From Chitinophagales bacterium (GTDB lineage Bacteria > Bacteroidota > Bacteroidia > Chitinophagales > UBA2359), in the NCBI GenBank assembly GCA_016787295.1, contig JAEUUX010000066.1, positions 1-64,000 on the forward strand: a stretch of DNA of 64,000 nucleotides. The letters run 5' to 3'. Both the position numbers and the translations under genes were made by a program. The notes beneath the pieces were generated by a model. The model did not search any database. It saw nothing but the letters and a program-made list of their open reading frames with translations, and was not told the DNA's origin. Shown piece after piece: positions 27,397 through 36,518 of the stretch. Within the stretch, counting starts at the first letter, position 1; every line of letters starts with the position of its first letter.

Positions 27397-28449
27397 TTAG
27401 TGGTTTTGCATGACGATATATAGGCTTTGTTTTACGATTTCGCCCATAGTTTGGCAAGCCAAGAAACGGTCGTTGCGGTAGTGTGCGGTCAGCTCGTGTT
27501 TGAGTTGGTATATTTTTTCGTTGGTAGATATTTCTGCTTTGACCATGATGTCCATGAGTGCTTTTAGACGGTAGCGTGAGGTGTGTATGCGTCCTGCAAT
27601 GAGGGAGCATTCTTCGCTTTGGTATTGACGCACGGTTTTTTGGTTGAGGCGTTTAATACACAATTGGACAAATTCGAAGTTTTCCTTAAAAAATTGAGGG
27701 CGGTAGATGTTCATGCGCCCTTCGTGGCATTGTTGGTCAAAGTCGATGGCTCTGATTCGGTATTGCAAATCGTCGAAATCAGGTGTGATGTCGACCACAA
27801 AGTTGTAGGCTCGCATATCACCCAAAAGTTTGACAAAGCAACGTTCGTTGAATTTGACAAATTCTTTGGCGAGGCGGGTTTCGTTCATTTGAGGGTCTTT
27901 GAAGTGAGTGGTGATGAATTGGTCACCGGGAATGCCGGCTATGTGTTCTTCGATGAGGGTTTCGTGGTCGACGAGATAGTTGATGCGGTTGGGCGACAGG
28001 ATATGTTCTAGTTCTAAACCATAGATGCGCGAACTATCGCCCAATTTGACATAAAAATAATCGTAGTTGTCATTAAAACTATTGATGATTTTTACGCGAA
28101 AGGGTTTAGAGTTGCCAAAAATACAATAGTCTATCCTATCGACGCGCAAGTGTTCCATGACCGATACGTCGCCTGCATTTTTTAGGATAGCATAAATTTT
28201 GGTTAAGCCACTGTGGAGTTCTTGCTGTTCATAGTCGTTGTAGAACACGGTTTCCCACAAAGTATCTTTTCCTTGTTTGTCTAACAAAGGAATGGCATTG
28301 GAAAAACGCAAAAGGTCTTGATAGTGGCAAGGAATGCGCGTTTTTCGGTCAAATTCTTTGAGATATTTTAGGAGGCTTGAGGTAAGTGGATAAGAAGGTT
28401 TTCGCATCGAGATATGCGCCTCGCCTCGCTCCAAAGCGGGTTCTTCCAT
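27397..28449 (-). CDS. unknown protein with kinase-like catalytic motifs
   Basis: A 350-residue protein I cannot place in a named family. LGDMRAYNFVVD (Asp211, Asn216) followed 20 residues later by IRAIDFDQQ (Asp236, Asp238) looks like the catalytic loop and metal-binding motif of kinase or aminoglycoside-phosphotransferase folds. Upstream segments (FRVKIINSFNDNYDYFYVKLG) could be the N-lobe with a Lys. There is no signal peptide. The longer frame upstream of the ATG at 28449 would start with GTG and looks non-coding. It follows the PP2C phosphatase gene by 69 bp on the same strand, suggesting a phospho-signalling pair. The kinase reading is inference. Confidence 0.6.
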   Translation of the reverse strand: MEEPALERGEAHISMRKPSYPLTSSLLKYLKEFDRKTRIPCHYQDLLRFSNAIPLLDKQGKDTLWETVFYNDYEQQELHSGLTKIYAILKNAGDVSVMEHLRVDRIDYCIFGNSKPFRVKIINSFNDNYDYFYVKLGDSSRIYGLELEHILSPNRINYLVDHETLIEEHIAGIPGDQFITTHFKDPQMNETRLAKEFVKFNERCFVKLLGDMRAYNFVVDITPDFDDLQYRIRAIDFDQQCHEGRMNIYRPQFFKENFEFVQLCIKRLNQKTVRQYQSEECSLIAGRIHTSRYRLKALMDIMVKAEISTNEKIYQLKHELTAHYRNDRFLACQTMGEIVKQSLYIVMQNH

Positions 28450-28518
28450 AATTATTGAGGGGAGTTTTGTTATTGGTGTATAAAATAGATGAAAGATATT
28501 AAACAACACGATTGTGTG

Positions 28519-29742
28519 TTATACAAACCTGCAAACTAGGATAGAAATGTCGTCGGTATAGTTTACTTTACCTTTGAAGTTGCTGAAGTATTGAGTAAAC
28601 AAACTTTTAAATTCAGTGAGTGGAATGTTTTGATGTTGTTTTGCAAAATTTTCTACTCTATCAATGCCCAGATTTTCGCCTTTATCGTTTTCTATATCGG
28701 TTAGACCATCGGTATAAATGAGTAATTGGGAAGCAAATGGCACATACAGAGTTGTTTCTACTATCTTGGGTAGGCGGTCAAACACCCCCAACAAGGTAGA
28801 ACCTTTTGTGAGTAGCTCCAGCGATTCGGCTGTTGTTAATACAGGAGGATTGTGTCCTGCATTGATATAGGTGAGCAGGCGTGTTTGTGTGTTATATCGG
28901 CAGACGAAAAAAGTCACAAATCGGTCACCGCCTGTTAGGTCATATAGTAATTCGTTGAGGCGTTTAACTAAATAGGCAAGTGATGATGATTCTCTTGCTA
29001 TGGCTCGCACTAAAGCCTGTAGGTTGGACATTAGCAGTGCAGCTCCAATCCCTTTGCCTGTCACATCTGCCATACACAACAAAAATTCATCTTTGTTCAA
29101 TTGAATATAGTCGTAATAATCGCCTCCAATTGTCGAATGTGGTTTGTAGATAGCCATCATTTTCACCTTATCATTATTGGGCAATTGGTTGGCAATCAAC
29201 ATATTTTGTATTTGTTCTGCCACTTCTAAGTCTTTTTTAAGACTTTCTTGCTCCAATTGTTGTTTAAAAAGGCGTTTGTTTTCAATAGCCACCACGATGA
29301 TATTGGTAATAGTTTGTAGAAACCCTATTTCGTCTTTGGTTAGCTCTGTGTTTCCTGTGTCAATATTGCCTAATAGTAGGTATGCCAAAGGTCGTTCTTT
29401 GTGAATAACAGGAATAAGATAGCGAAAATCCAACAATAAGTCGGTATCTAAATCGTTACACAAAGTTACTTCGGTGTGAGGAGCTAAAAGTTTGTTTACA
29501 TCAAGTTTTTGCAATATACGGGTATCTACATTTCGATGTAATACTGCTTCCCAATTTATATCGGCATGATAAAGCAGTATTTTGTCGAAACCTAGGTAGG
29601 AGGTTAAAATAAATTCGTAAATTTGAAATAATTCTGCCGCATTTCGGTTGGTGTTGATAGCTTGAGTAATTTTTAATAATGACGTAAGCAAAAGTTTATT
29701 GCGGCGCAATTCACCCTCTAAATTGTTGATAATTGCTTGCAT
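28519..29742 (-). CDS. GAF-domain SpoIIE-type serine phosphatase
   Basis: A 407-residue RsbU-like regulator. A GAF-like sensor domain covers about 20-160, followed by a linker helix LEVAEQIQNMLIANQLP, the usual signature before SpoIIE phosphatase domains. The PP2C-type catalytic part has the metal-binding motifs IGGDYYDYI, CMADVTGKGIGAALLMS, INAGHNPPVL, LIYTDGLTDIEN and DDISILVCRF. It should dephosphorylate a phospho-Ser/Thr protein, classically an anti-anti-sigma factor. No STAS or anti-sigma gene is adjacent; the neighbour is the kinase-like protein. Confidence 0.93.
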   Translation of the reverse strand: MQAIINNLEGELRRNKLLLTSLLKITQAINTNRNAAELFQIYEFILTSYLGFDKILLYHADINWEAVLHRNVDTRILQKLDVNKLLAPHTEVTLCNDLDTDLLLDFRYLIPVIHKERPLAYLLLGNIDTGNTELTKDEIGFLQTITNIIVVAIENKRLFKQQLEQESLKKDLEVAEQIQNMLIANQLPNNDKVKMMAIYKPHSTIGGDYYDYIQLNKDEFLLCMADVTGKGIGAALLMSNLQALVRAIARESSSLAYLVKRLNELLYDLTGGDRFVTFFVCRYNTQTRLLTYINAGHNPPVLTTAESLELLTKGSTLLGVFDRLPKIVETTLYVPFASQLLIYTDGLTDIENDKGENLGIDRVENFAKQHQNIPLTEFKSLFTQYFSNFKGKVNYTDDISILVCRFV

Positions 29743-29773
29743 ACTGCTTAATTAATTTGGTAGAACTTGGGTG

Positions 29774-29781
29774 CAAAGATA
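29774..29781 (-). promoter_or_regulatory. -7 promoter box for the phosphatase gene
   Basis: TATCTTTG on the minus strand, 32 bp before the start at 29742. No well-spaced -33 TTTG was found. The remaining part of the gap to 29965 shows nothing. Confidence 0.45.
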
Positions 29782-29965
29782 ATTCTTTTACTCAACAAAA
29801 CGGTTAACTAAGGTTTTTTTTCTTGTTTCTTAACAATTTTGCTTATTACAAACTCAAAATGCCTTTTTATGGGCAATTTGGATAGGTTATGTGTCATAGT
29901 TTATTTGGTCAAAAGTTGTAAAATTTTGTGTGATGTTTGTTTATTGCATTGTTAGATACGATTAA

Positions 29966-30015
29966 ACACGATAAAACGCCATCGGATAGTACAAACCGAT
30001 AGCGTTTTGTCGTGT
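29966..30015 (-). terminator. terminator-like hairpin after the SBBP gene
   Basis: A 20-bp stem with two wobble-type mismatches (ACACGATAAAACGCCATCGG against the end ACCGATAGCGTTTTGTCGTG) lies just past the minus-strand gene ending at 30034. Confidence 0.75.
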
Positions 30016-30033
30016 ATTATATGGTTGTTGGTG

Positions 30034-33000
30034 TTATTTGATAATGGTGACATTACCTTTTTCAAAAACTTCATGCTCGCCTTCACAGTCTACTACAAAA
30101 GCTCTGCAATACCAAGCATATACACCTACTTCTTTCAATATCCCGTTGAGTGTGCCGTCCCAAGCAACAGTCGGGTCAGTAGTGTGGAATAATTTTTGCC
30201 CCCAACGGTCATAAATACTAAATTCATAATCACCCGAAACACCAATGAGTAAAGGTCTAAAAATATCGTTTACATCATCATTATTGGGTGAAAAAGCATT
30301 GGGCATGATGATTGGGTCTTCGATTAGTGGTAATTGGCGGAACGTTATGGCTACTTCGTCGCGCACTGTGTCGCAAGCAGAGGTCATTTGTAGCGAATAG
30401 ATACCACTTTCGGTAGGAGTATAAGTGGGAGTGCTACTGCCATCTTGCCATGTAAAACTGCTATTGGAAGGGGGTGTGGGAGCAGTAAGTACAATACTTT
30501 CGCCAAGACACAAGGTTTGATCATCACCTAAATTGATTGCGGGCAATAGTGGTGCAATATTAATTTGAATGGTATCTCGTGCTTCGCAACCTGTAGTGCT
30601 ATTGACAGTTACAATGTAATTACCACTTTCGGAGGCAATTAAAGTAGGCGTATTACTGCCATTATTCCAACTATAGGTTACATTTGGAATACTTTGAGTG
30701 GCATCTAAAAGTGTCGTTTCGTTGGGACAAAGATTTTTATCATCGCCCAAATTGAGGATTAAATTGTCATAAACCACAGTTATTTCGTCTGTATCAACAC
30801 AGTCGCCATTGGTGCCGTATGTGATAGTAACACTATAAGTACCTGATTGTGTTATGCTAATGTTGGCTATTTGTTCGCCATTGTTCCATTGGTAGGTAGC
30901 GTTGGGACTATTGAGCGTCGCATTAAGCGAAACGGGCGTGCCGTCACACACATTCATGTCGGGTATATTGATGTCTTGCTTTTCTTCTAGTGTCAAATTC
31001 ATGGCATCGGATAGAGTGCAACCTTGAATCGTGGCGATAATAAAATAAGTACCCGATTGTGTGGCAGTAAAAGTGGGATTACTGGATCCATCTTGCCACA
31101 TATAGCTGGTAGCATCAGGATGTGTGGCATCTATCACAAATTGGTCGGCACAAATGGTAGTATCAGGTGGCAGCGAAAAGGCGGGGTCTATAATATCTAC
31201 CGCAAAATTTTGAGTTTGGGAACAATTACTGTGAGTCATCACAACGGAATAATTGCCGTCTTCTGTTATGCTAATATGCGGCAAGGTGCTTCCGTTGTCC
31301 CAAAGATAAGTAATGCCATTTATAGGAACACCCACATTGATAACCAAAGGTCCTTCGATGGCACAATGAGAGACTGTGTGGTTGTTAGTGGTATTTTCTA
31401 ATACCACCATCTGCAAAAATGAGGTATCAACAATATTACAACTCATCGAGTCAATAGCCAATAACATCACCTCAAAAGTGCCTGCTTCCAAATAAGTATG
31501 CGTGGGTTCGTCTAAGGTACTTGAGTCACCATCACCAAAATACCAGATAAAATGGTCGGCGCTACTTCCTACATTGGTAAAATTAACCGTAAAAGGCACA
31601 CAACCTGTTAGTTGTGGAGAGGCTGCTGATTGTGCATTGACGCTGGGTGTTTGAAAATCTATTTTGAAAACGCCAATATCCCAACCATTTGATTGATTGG
31701 TTGCCCATGCTGTTGGAGTGGTATTAAAACCGCCACCAGAACAAACACCTTGATAAACAATACCATTGCGGTCAAAGCGGCTTGTGCCACCATCGACGTG
31801 GTTGGCAGAATAATAGGTGCCATAGTTCAAGGCAACAGCATCAGGTTCTAACACACCCAGATAAAAACCACCTGTAGAAAACAAAGCACCAGAAGTAGTG
31901 GGCAAACCTGGCGAAGCACTATAGCCCGACATATAGACATAACCACAACCGTCAACCATGAATGCTACAGGTACCAAACCGCTTTGGGGACCAATAGTAG
32001 TTGCATAATCAATAGCAGAGAGGTTATAGTCGTATGCAGTTACAAATATCGTTCCGTTGGCTTGTCCATATGTGCCTGCTGTAATAGGCATATTACCCGA
32101 TGTTTGTCCATAGATAAGAATCCTATCGCTGCGGTCGTCAATGTCTAAGAAGAAAGCGTGGTCAGTACTTGATGTTCCTCTAAAAGTACCTTGCAAAATT
32201 TGGGAAGCATCATCATTCAAATGCAATAAAAAACCGTCATTGTTGCCTGCATAAGTGGCTTGTGCGCCAGGATTAGGTCCCAAAGGAAAGTCGTTACTAG
32301 CAGCGGTTCCGCAAACATAAATAGTGCCATCTTCGGCTATGCGGATGCCAAAAGCCATGTCCAAACCTGCTCCACCAAGATAGGTGCTAAACACAAGGTC
32401 GGATAAATCGGTATTGAGTTTAAACAAAACACCATCTTGAGGCTGATTGTCCCAACCACCACCGACTGGGTTGATGGCAGGCTGAACAGCATTGGCAGAT
32501 ACAGGAAAATTAGTAGAAGATGACCCACAAGCAATATATGTGTTATTAAATTGGTCAATCATAATCTCACCACGATAGCTGTCGCCGTAGTTATTTGTAG
32601 CAGCATTTCGCCCATCTGAACCGCTACCTCCCATATAGGTAGAAGCTACCAAACTGTTACCTGTTTCAGACAGAATTGAAACAACAATATCGGTGCTTCC
32701 TGCAAAATTAGGTTGAAAACAGCCAGTTGTAGTGGGATAATTGGAACCATCAGTGCTACCCAAGACGTGTATTTGGTCTTCGTAGTCGACAATAAGACTG
32801 TGCGGATAATCGCTACCGTTGCTACCTATATAGGTGCCATAGAGGCGACTAGAAGCATCAGGAGAGTATTTGGATATAGCAATATCGGTGCCGCCGCCAT
32901 TGAAACTTACATCAAAACTACCTGTATTGGTCGAATAACCCGCACTAAAAGAAATAGCACCTGTATAGATATTGCCCAAACGGTCGTAGGTAGCGCAGTG

Positions 33001-33816
33001 CCCATAGTTGGTTGAACTGGAACCAGATAAAGTTGCGCCTACCAATACAGGGTCGATGATTAAGGGATAATTTTTCTGATAACCTTGTGGAAAAGCAAAG
33101 GAAACAACTTGCGCTGAAGAAAGAACAAACTCACAAGGCACTATCGTTTTTTGTCCATTGATGATTTGATAGGCTAATGGTCGTTGTTCTATCAAATCGC
33201 CAACTGAGGTTTTGATAACCAAATTACCATCAGTCAAAATCAATTTATCTGCTCCGACATACTGCATTTTAATCTGTTCGGTGTTGGCATTAGCAGCCAC
33301 TATAAAATCGTATTTCAAATTCAAATCGCTGCTATATACATTCAAATCTATGCCTTGATAAAGCTGGTGGTACTTTATAGCATCGAATATTGGAACATTA
33401 CTTTGCCATTTTGAGGGGGCGTTGCCAATAAAATAGTTGTTGTAATCGGAATGTTTGCCCATAGTCTCAAGGGTTGCAGTAGATAGTGAATGTAAGAAAT
33501 TAACTTTGTAGGTGTGCCCTGATAAGCGAAAAGCCGCTTTTTCTTCAAGGGATTTTTGGGATAGGTCATGTAATTGAGCTACATCTGTGGGGTCGAAAAA
33601 GACGTAGGTGAAACTTTGTTGTTCCAAAAAAGCTGCATTCAAACCGCCCAAATCAGTTCGGTACAACACGTTGGAATGCCATTGTCCTTTATTTTGAACA
33701 AAAGATAGGTTGTGTGGGTGGTCGTGTACACTTACTAAACCACCATTGGCACAAAGTGGTAAAACATATAATATCAGTAAGGTGCCTAACAAAGCAGATA
33801 GTCTAAATTTTCTCAT
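30034..33816 (-). CDS. T9SS type B exported SBBP beta-propeller protein with PKD domain
   Basis: A 1260-residue secreted protein. After the signal peptide, residues about 35-260 form the domain that precedes SBBP repeats (LSFVQNKGQWHSNVLYRT, YNNYFIGNAPSKWQSNVP, PLIIDPVLV). About 265-720 are SBBP propeller repeats (YGTYIGSNGSD, ASTYMGGSGSDG, FSTYLGGAGLDMAFG). A PKD domain (WYFGDGDSSTLDEPTHTY) lies near 735-795. Repeated Ig-like segments with LPPDTTICADQ or LGDDQTLCLGES follow. The C-terminus (IIMPNAFSPNNDDVNDIFRP, IYDRWGQKLFH) is a CHU_C gliding/type B sorting domain. It is likely surface-exposed or released; ligand unknown. Confidence 0.92.
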   Translation of the reverse strand: MRKFRLSALLGTLLILYVLPLCANGGLVSVHDHPHNLSFVQNKGQWHSNVLYRTDLGGLNAAFLEQQSFTYVFFDPTDVAQLHDLSQKSLEEKAAFRLSGHTYKVNFLHSLSTATLETMGKHSDYNNYFIGNAPSKWQSNVPIFDAIKYHQLYQGIDLNVYSSDLNLKYDFIVAANANTEQIKMQYVGADKLILTDGNLVIKTSVGDLIEQRPLAYQIINGQKTIVPCEFVLSSAQVVSFAFPQGYQKNYPLIIDPVLVGATLSGSSSTNYGHCATYDRLGNIYTGAISFSAGYSTNTGSFDVSFNGGGTDIAISKYSPDASSRLYGTYIGSNGSDYPHSLIVDYEDQIHVLGSTDGSNYPTTTGCFQPNFAGSTDIVVSILSETGNSLVASTYMGGSGSDGRNAATNNYGDSYRGEIMIDQFNNTYIACGSSSTNFPVSANAVQPAINPVGGGWDNQPQDGVLFKLNTDLSDLVFSTYLGGAGLDMAFGIRIAEDGTIYVCGTAASNDFPLGPNPGAQATYAGNNDGFLLHLNDDASQILQGTFRGTSSTDHAFFLDIDDRSDRILIYGQTSGNMPITAGTYGQANGTIFVTAYDYNLSAIDYATTIGPQSGLVPVAFMVDGCGYVYMSGYSASPGLPTTSGALFSTGGFYLGVLEPDAVALNYGTYYSANHVDGGTSRFDRNGIVYQGVCSGGGFNTTPTAWATNQSNGWDIGVFKIDFQTPSVNAQSAASPQLTGCVPFTVNFTNVGSSADHFIWYFGDGDSSTLDEPTHTYLEAGTFEVMLLAIDSMSCNIVDTSFLQMVVLENTTNNHTVSHCAIEGPLVINVGVPINGITYLWDNGSTLPHISITEDGNYSVVMTHSNCSQTQNFAVDIIDPAFSLPPDTTICADQFVIDATHPDATSYMWQDGSSNPTFTATQSGTYFIIATIQGCTLSDAMNLTLEEKQDINIPDMNVCDGTPVSLNATLNSPNATYQWNNGEQIANISITQSGTYSVTITYGTNGDCVDTDEITVVYDNLILNLGDDKNLCPNETTLLDATQSIPNVTYSWNNGSNTPTLIASESGNYIVTVNSTTGCEARDTIQINIAPLLPAINLGDDQTLCLGESIVLTAPTPPSNSSFTWQDGSSTPTYTPTESGIYSLQMTSACDTVRDEVAITFRQLPLIEDPIIMPNAFSPNNDDVNDIFRPLLIGVSGDYEFSIYDRWGQKLFHTTDPTVAWDGTLNGILKEVGVYAWYCRAFVVDCEGEHEVFEKGNVTIIK

Positions 33817-33921
33817 GGTATTTGGTTTTAGCTGTTATGGCATTAAGGCTATAAAGTAAATGGTAGACGTATTAATAGCCATAATGGTTGCAAAGCAATG
33901 ATAGTTTATTATGCTGAATGG

Positions 33922-33929
33922 CAAAGTTA
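33922..33929 (-). promoter_or_regulatory. -7 promoter box for the SBBP gene
   Basis: TAACTTTG on the minus strand, 106 bp before the start at 33816. No matching -33 element was found, so a long leader would be needed. Confidence 0.35.
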
Positions 33930-34035
33930 AGTTTTTTTTTACTGTTTTGGCATGTTTGTATAGAAAAAATGTTGTTTTTTGACCAAAAAATGTTGAAATG
34001 CGTATTGTGAGTGCTTATTGTTGATATATTAGCAC

Positions 34036-34069
34036 AAAAAAGCCTCCATCTTTCATAGACGGAGGCTTT
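34036..34069 (-). terminator. rho-independent terminator after the TPR membrane protein gene
   Basis: Stem AAGCCTCCATCT / AGACGGAGGCTT with one mismatch and a 5-nt loop, with a T-rich tract on the minus strand. Confidence 0.85.
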
Positions 34070-34090
34070 CTGTTCGGATACTTACTTGTT

Positions 34091-34831
34091 TTATTGCAAT
34101 TTTTGTTCAGCTCGCGTAAGGTATTTATCTGCGTCTTTGCCTTGTGCGGAGTTAGGATATTTTTGCACCAACTGTTCATAAGCACTTTTAGCTGCTTTGA
34201 AATTGTTTTGTGTTTCGGCAATCAAACCTGCTTTTAACAAAAACATAGGTGCTGTAAATTCATTGGGGCTGCTGGCAGCGGCTTTTTGGTAGTATCCCAA
34301 AGCCTCTTGCATTTTACCCAACTCGCTATAGGCATCACCCAAAGCACCATTTGCCATAGCGGTCACAAGGTCATCGTTAGATGATACATCGCTAAGGTGG
34401 TCAACGGCTTTTTGAAATTCACCTTTGTTGAGATAGGCGATACCTGCATAATAATGTGCCAAATTAACAGCTTTGGTAGAACCACTATGAGAACTTATCA
34501 CGTCTAAGGCACCTTTGGTTTTAGCAGTTTTGTCTCCGTTCAATACTTTGTCCCAATCATTTTTGTCGAAATAACGTTGTGCCTCGAACAAATCGGCTTG
34601 TGCGGCGGCTTCTTGGCGCGGAACATAGACATTGGTGTATAATAGATACAAGACAAATATCAATGCAATTACGCCCAAAATGCTTAAGATTTGGCGAGCA
34701 TTATCTTCTACAAAATGTTCTACTTTTTCGAAAGTAGTGCGCATGTCGCGGTCTATTTGTAGGGTATCATCTACAGTGGGGGCGGCGGTTTTAGTGGCGA
34801 GTGTGGTATTACGATGTTTATTTTTTGCCAT
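34091..34831 (-). CDS. membrane-anchored TPR protein (YfgM-like)
   Basis: A 246-residue protein with a charged cytoplasmic N-terminus (about 1-45), one transmembrane helix (about 47-68, ILSILGVIALIFVLYLLY) and a periplasmic part with TPR helices: AVNLAHYYAGIAYLNKGEFQ, ALGDAYSELGKMQEALGYYQ and SAYEQLVQKYPNSAQGKDAD. The layout matches YfgM/AncA-type proteins that associate with the Sec machinery and envelope chaperones; that role is inferred from layout. It follows pdhA by 66 bp on the same strand. Confidence 0.85.
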   Translation of the reverse strand: MAKNKHRNTTLATKTAAPTVDDTLQIDRDMRTTFEKVEHFVEDNARQILSILGVIALIFVLYLLYTNVYVPRQEAAAQADLFEAQRYFDKNDWDKVLNGDKTAKTKGALDVISSHSGSTKAVNLAHYYAGIAYLNKGEFQKAVDHLSDVSSNDDLVTAMANGALGDAYSELGKMQEALGYYQKAAASSPNEFTAPMFLLKAGLIAETQNNFKAAKSAYEQLVQKYPNSAQGKDADKYLTRAEQKLQ

Positions 34832-34897
34832 TTTTTATTGTTAGTTAAATATTTTGGGGGGGGTGAAGTATGGCGAGAGAATATAACAAAAGTGGTT

Positions 34898-35905
34898 TTA
34901 TTCCATCAAGAAAGGATAATCTGCCTCGGCGTAAGTGTCGTGGTAGAGTTCTGTATCATCGGGAAAAGGCGATTCCTCAGCGAAATGTATAGAGTCTTTG
35001 ATGGTTTGCATAATACGGTCATCGAGAGTTTCTATTTCAGCTTCGGTGAGCCAAGCGGCTTCCACAATTTTGTTTTTGATGGCGTTGAGTGGGTCTTTTT
35101 GGCGGTATGCAGCTACTTCTTCTTTGGTTCTATATAAACCGGGGTCAGAAACAGAATGTCCGCGATAGCGATAGGTTTCTATCTCTAAGAAAACGGGACC
35201 TTTACCTGCTCGGCAGTGTTCGGCTGCGCGGCTGACGGCTTCGTGTACGCTCTCGGGATTCATGCCGTCGACCGACTCAGAGGGCATTTCAAAAGCAAGT
35301 CCAATTTTTGCCAAATCTGTCACGTTGGAAGTTCTTTCGACCGATGTTCCCATGGCATATTGGTTATTTTCGCAGATGAAAATAACGGGCAACTTCCACA
35401 GCATTGCCATATTAAACGTTTCGTACAACGCACCTTGTCGCGCGGCTCCGTCACCAAACATACAAATACAGAGGTTGTCTGTGCCTTTGTATTTTTCAGC
35501 AAAAGCGATACCTGCTCCCATAGGAATTTGTGCGCCAACGATGCCATGTCCACCAAAAAAATAATGTTCTTTGGAGAAAAAGTGCATTGAACCGCCTTTG
35601 CCTTTGGAACAGCCCGTGGCTTTGCCAAATAGCTCTGCCATACATTCATTGGCACTCATACCACGTGCAAGGGCTAAACCATGGTCGCGGTAGGCAGTAA
35701 TGATGGGGTCGGTGAGACGTGTGGCAGAACATATTCCCGCTGATACGGCTTCTTGACCGATATAAACATGGAAAAATCCGCGTATGCCTTTGCCAAATTG
35801 TGTGCCTGCCTGTTCCTCGAAGCGGCGTTGCAACAACATAGATTCGTACCAACTGAGGTATTGTTCGCGGCTGTAGGGCAATGTGGTTGTTTTTTTCTTT
35901 GCCAT
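34898..35905 (-). CDS. pdhA: pyruvate dehydrogenase E1 component, alpha subunit
   Basis: A 335-residue thiamine-diphosphate enzyme subunit that decarboxylates pyruvate and acetylates the E2 lipoyl groups. Diagnostic parts are GKGIRGFFHVYIGQEA, TAYRDHGLALARG, the diphosphate-binding motif GDGAARQG ending in ENNQYAMGTS, and the phosphorylation-loop-like TYRYRGHSVSDPGLYRTKEEV. Length is normal for a separate alpha subunit. The E1 beta and E2 genes are absent from the window. It starts only 7 bp after the PD-(D/E)XK-like gene, so it may be cotranscribed with the upstream cassette. Confidence 0.95.
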   Translation of the reverse strand: MAKKKTTTLPYSREQYLSWYESMLLQRRFEEQAGTQFGKGIRGFFHVYIGQEAVSAGICSATRLTDPIITAYRDHGLALARGMSANECMAELFGKATGCSKGKGGSMHFFSKEHYFFGGHGIVGAQIPMGAGIAFAEKYKGTDNLCICMFGDGAARQGALYETFNMAMLWKLPVIFICENNQYAMGTSVERTSNVTDLAKIGLAFEMPSESVDGMNPESVHEAVSRAAEHCRAGKGPVFLEIETYRYRGHSVSDPGLYRTKEEVAAYRQKDPLNAIKNKIVEAAWLTEAEIETLDDRIMQTIKDSIHFAEESPFPDDTELYHDTYAEADYPFLME

Positions 35906-35912
35906 TTGGGAT

Positions 35913-36518
35913 TTAAATGTTTTGCAAATTACAAGTGCATTTCTTATCGGGTGGATAGCGATGTCCTACCAATAATTCGGCGGTGTATTCTTCAGTAAAA
36001 AAAGCTATTTGGTCTTGTGAGCTTGATGTGGTGGCAGGAATTTTTTGTTTTTCGTTATGGTCAAATACAGAGGCTATGGCTATGATGTTTATGCCTTGGG
36101 ATAACAATTGTTCTAAGATATTGTTAGTTGCAAAGATATTAAGTGTGTTTGCTAACTGTTCATAACTTTCTTTTCGCTTATTTTTCCGTTGTTTGTGTGT
36201 ATCTTTTCGCGTTTGCCAGCCGTCTTTGGGTTCAATTATTTTTAGTTCGACAAGGATTAATTCGACATCGCTACTTAAACCAAAATCGCATTTACTGTCA
36301 TCTCCATCACTAAAAAGACAGTTATCTATCTTTAAAAAAGTTGTCATTTGGGCGCAAACATTGCAAACGTCAAACTGACTTTCCGCGCTTTGAAAAGATA
36401 CCATAACCGAAACCTTGCCTGCTGTATCTTTTACACCAAATCTTTCTTGCGTGATTGGTTCGAAGCATGAGTCTTTATCGCAAAAATGTTGCTTGAGAAT
36501 ACGAACTACCTTGTCCAT
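35913..36518 (-). CDS. predicted PD-(D/E)XK nuclease-like protein, third gene of an ATPase cassette
   Basis: A 201-residue protein of unknown family. The core SKCDFGLSSDVELILVELK gives Asp78, then a hydrophobic strand with Glu91-Leu-Lys93, which fits the D-(X)n-ExK active site of restriction-endonuclease folds. The following helix YEQLANTLNIF matches the helix with a QL pair often seen after this strand. Several cysteines (CNVC at 52-55, C67, C77, CTC near the end) could bind metal. The ATG overlaps the stop of the ATPase gene by one base (TAATG), a sign of translational coupling. The nuclease assignment is from motif reading only. Confidence 0.6.
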   Translation of the reverse strand: MDKVVRILKQHFCDKDSCFEPITQERFGVKDTAGKVSVMVSFQSAESQFDVCNVCAQMTTFLKIDNCLFSDGDDSKCDFGLSSDVELILVELKIIEPKDGWQTRKDTHKQRKNKRKESYEQLANTLNIFATNNILEQLLSQGINIIAIASVFDHNEKQKIPATTSSSQDQIAFFTEEYTAELLVGHRYPPDKKCTCNLQNI

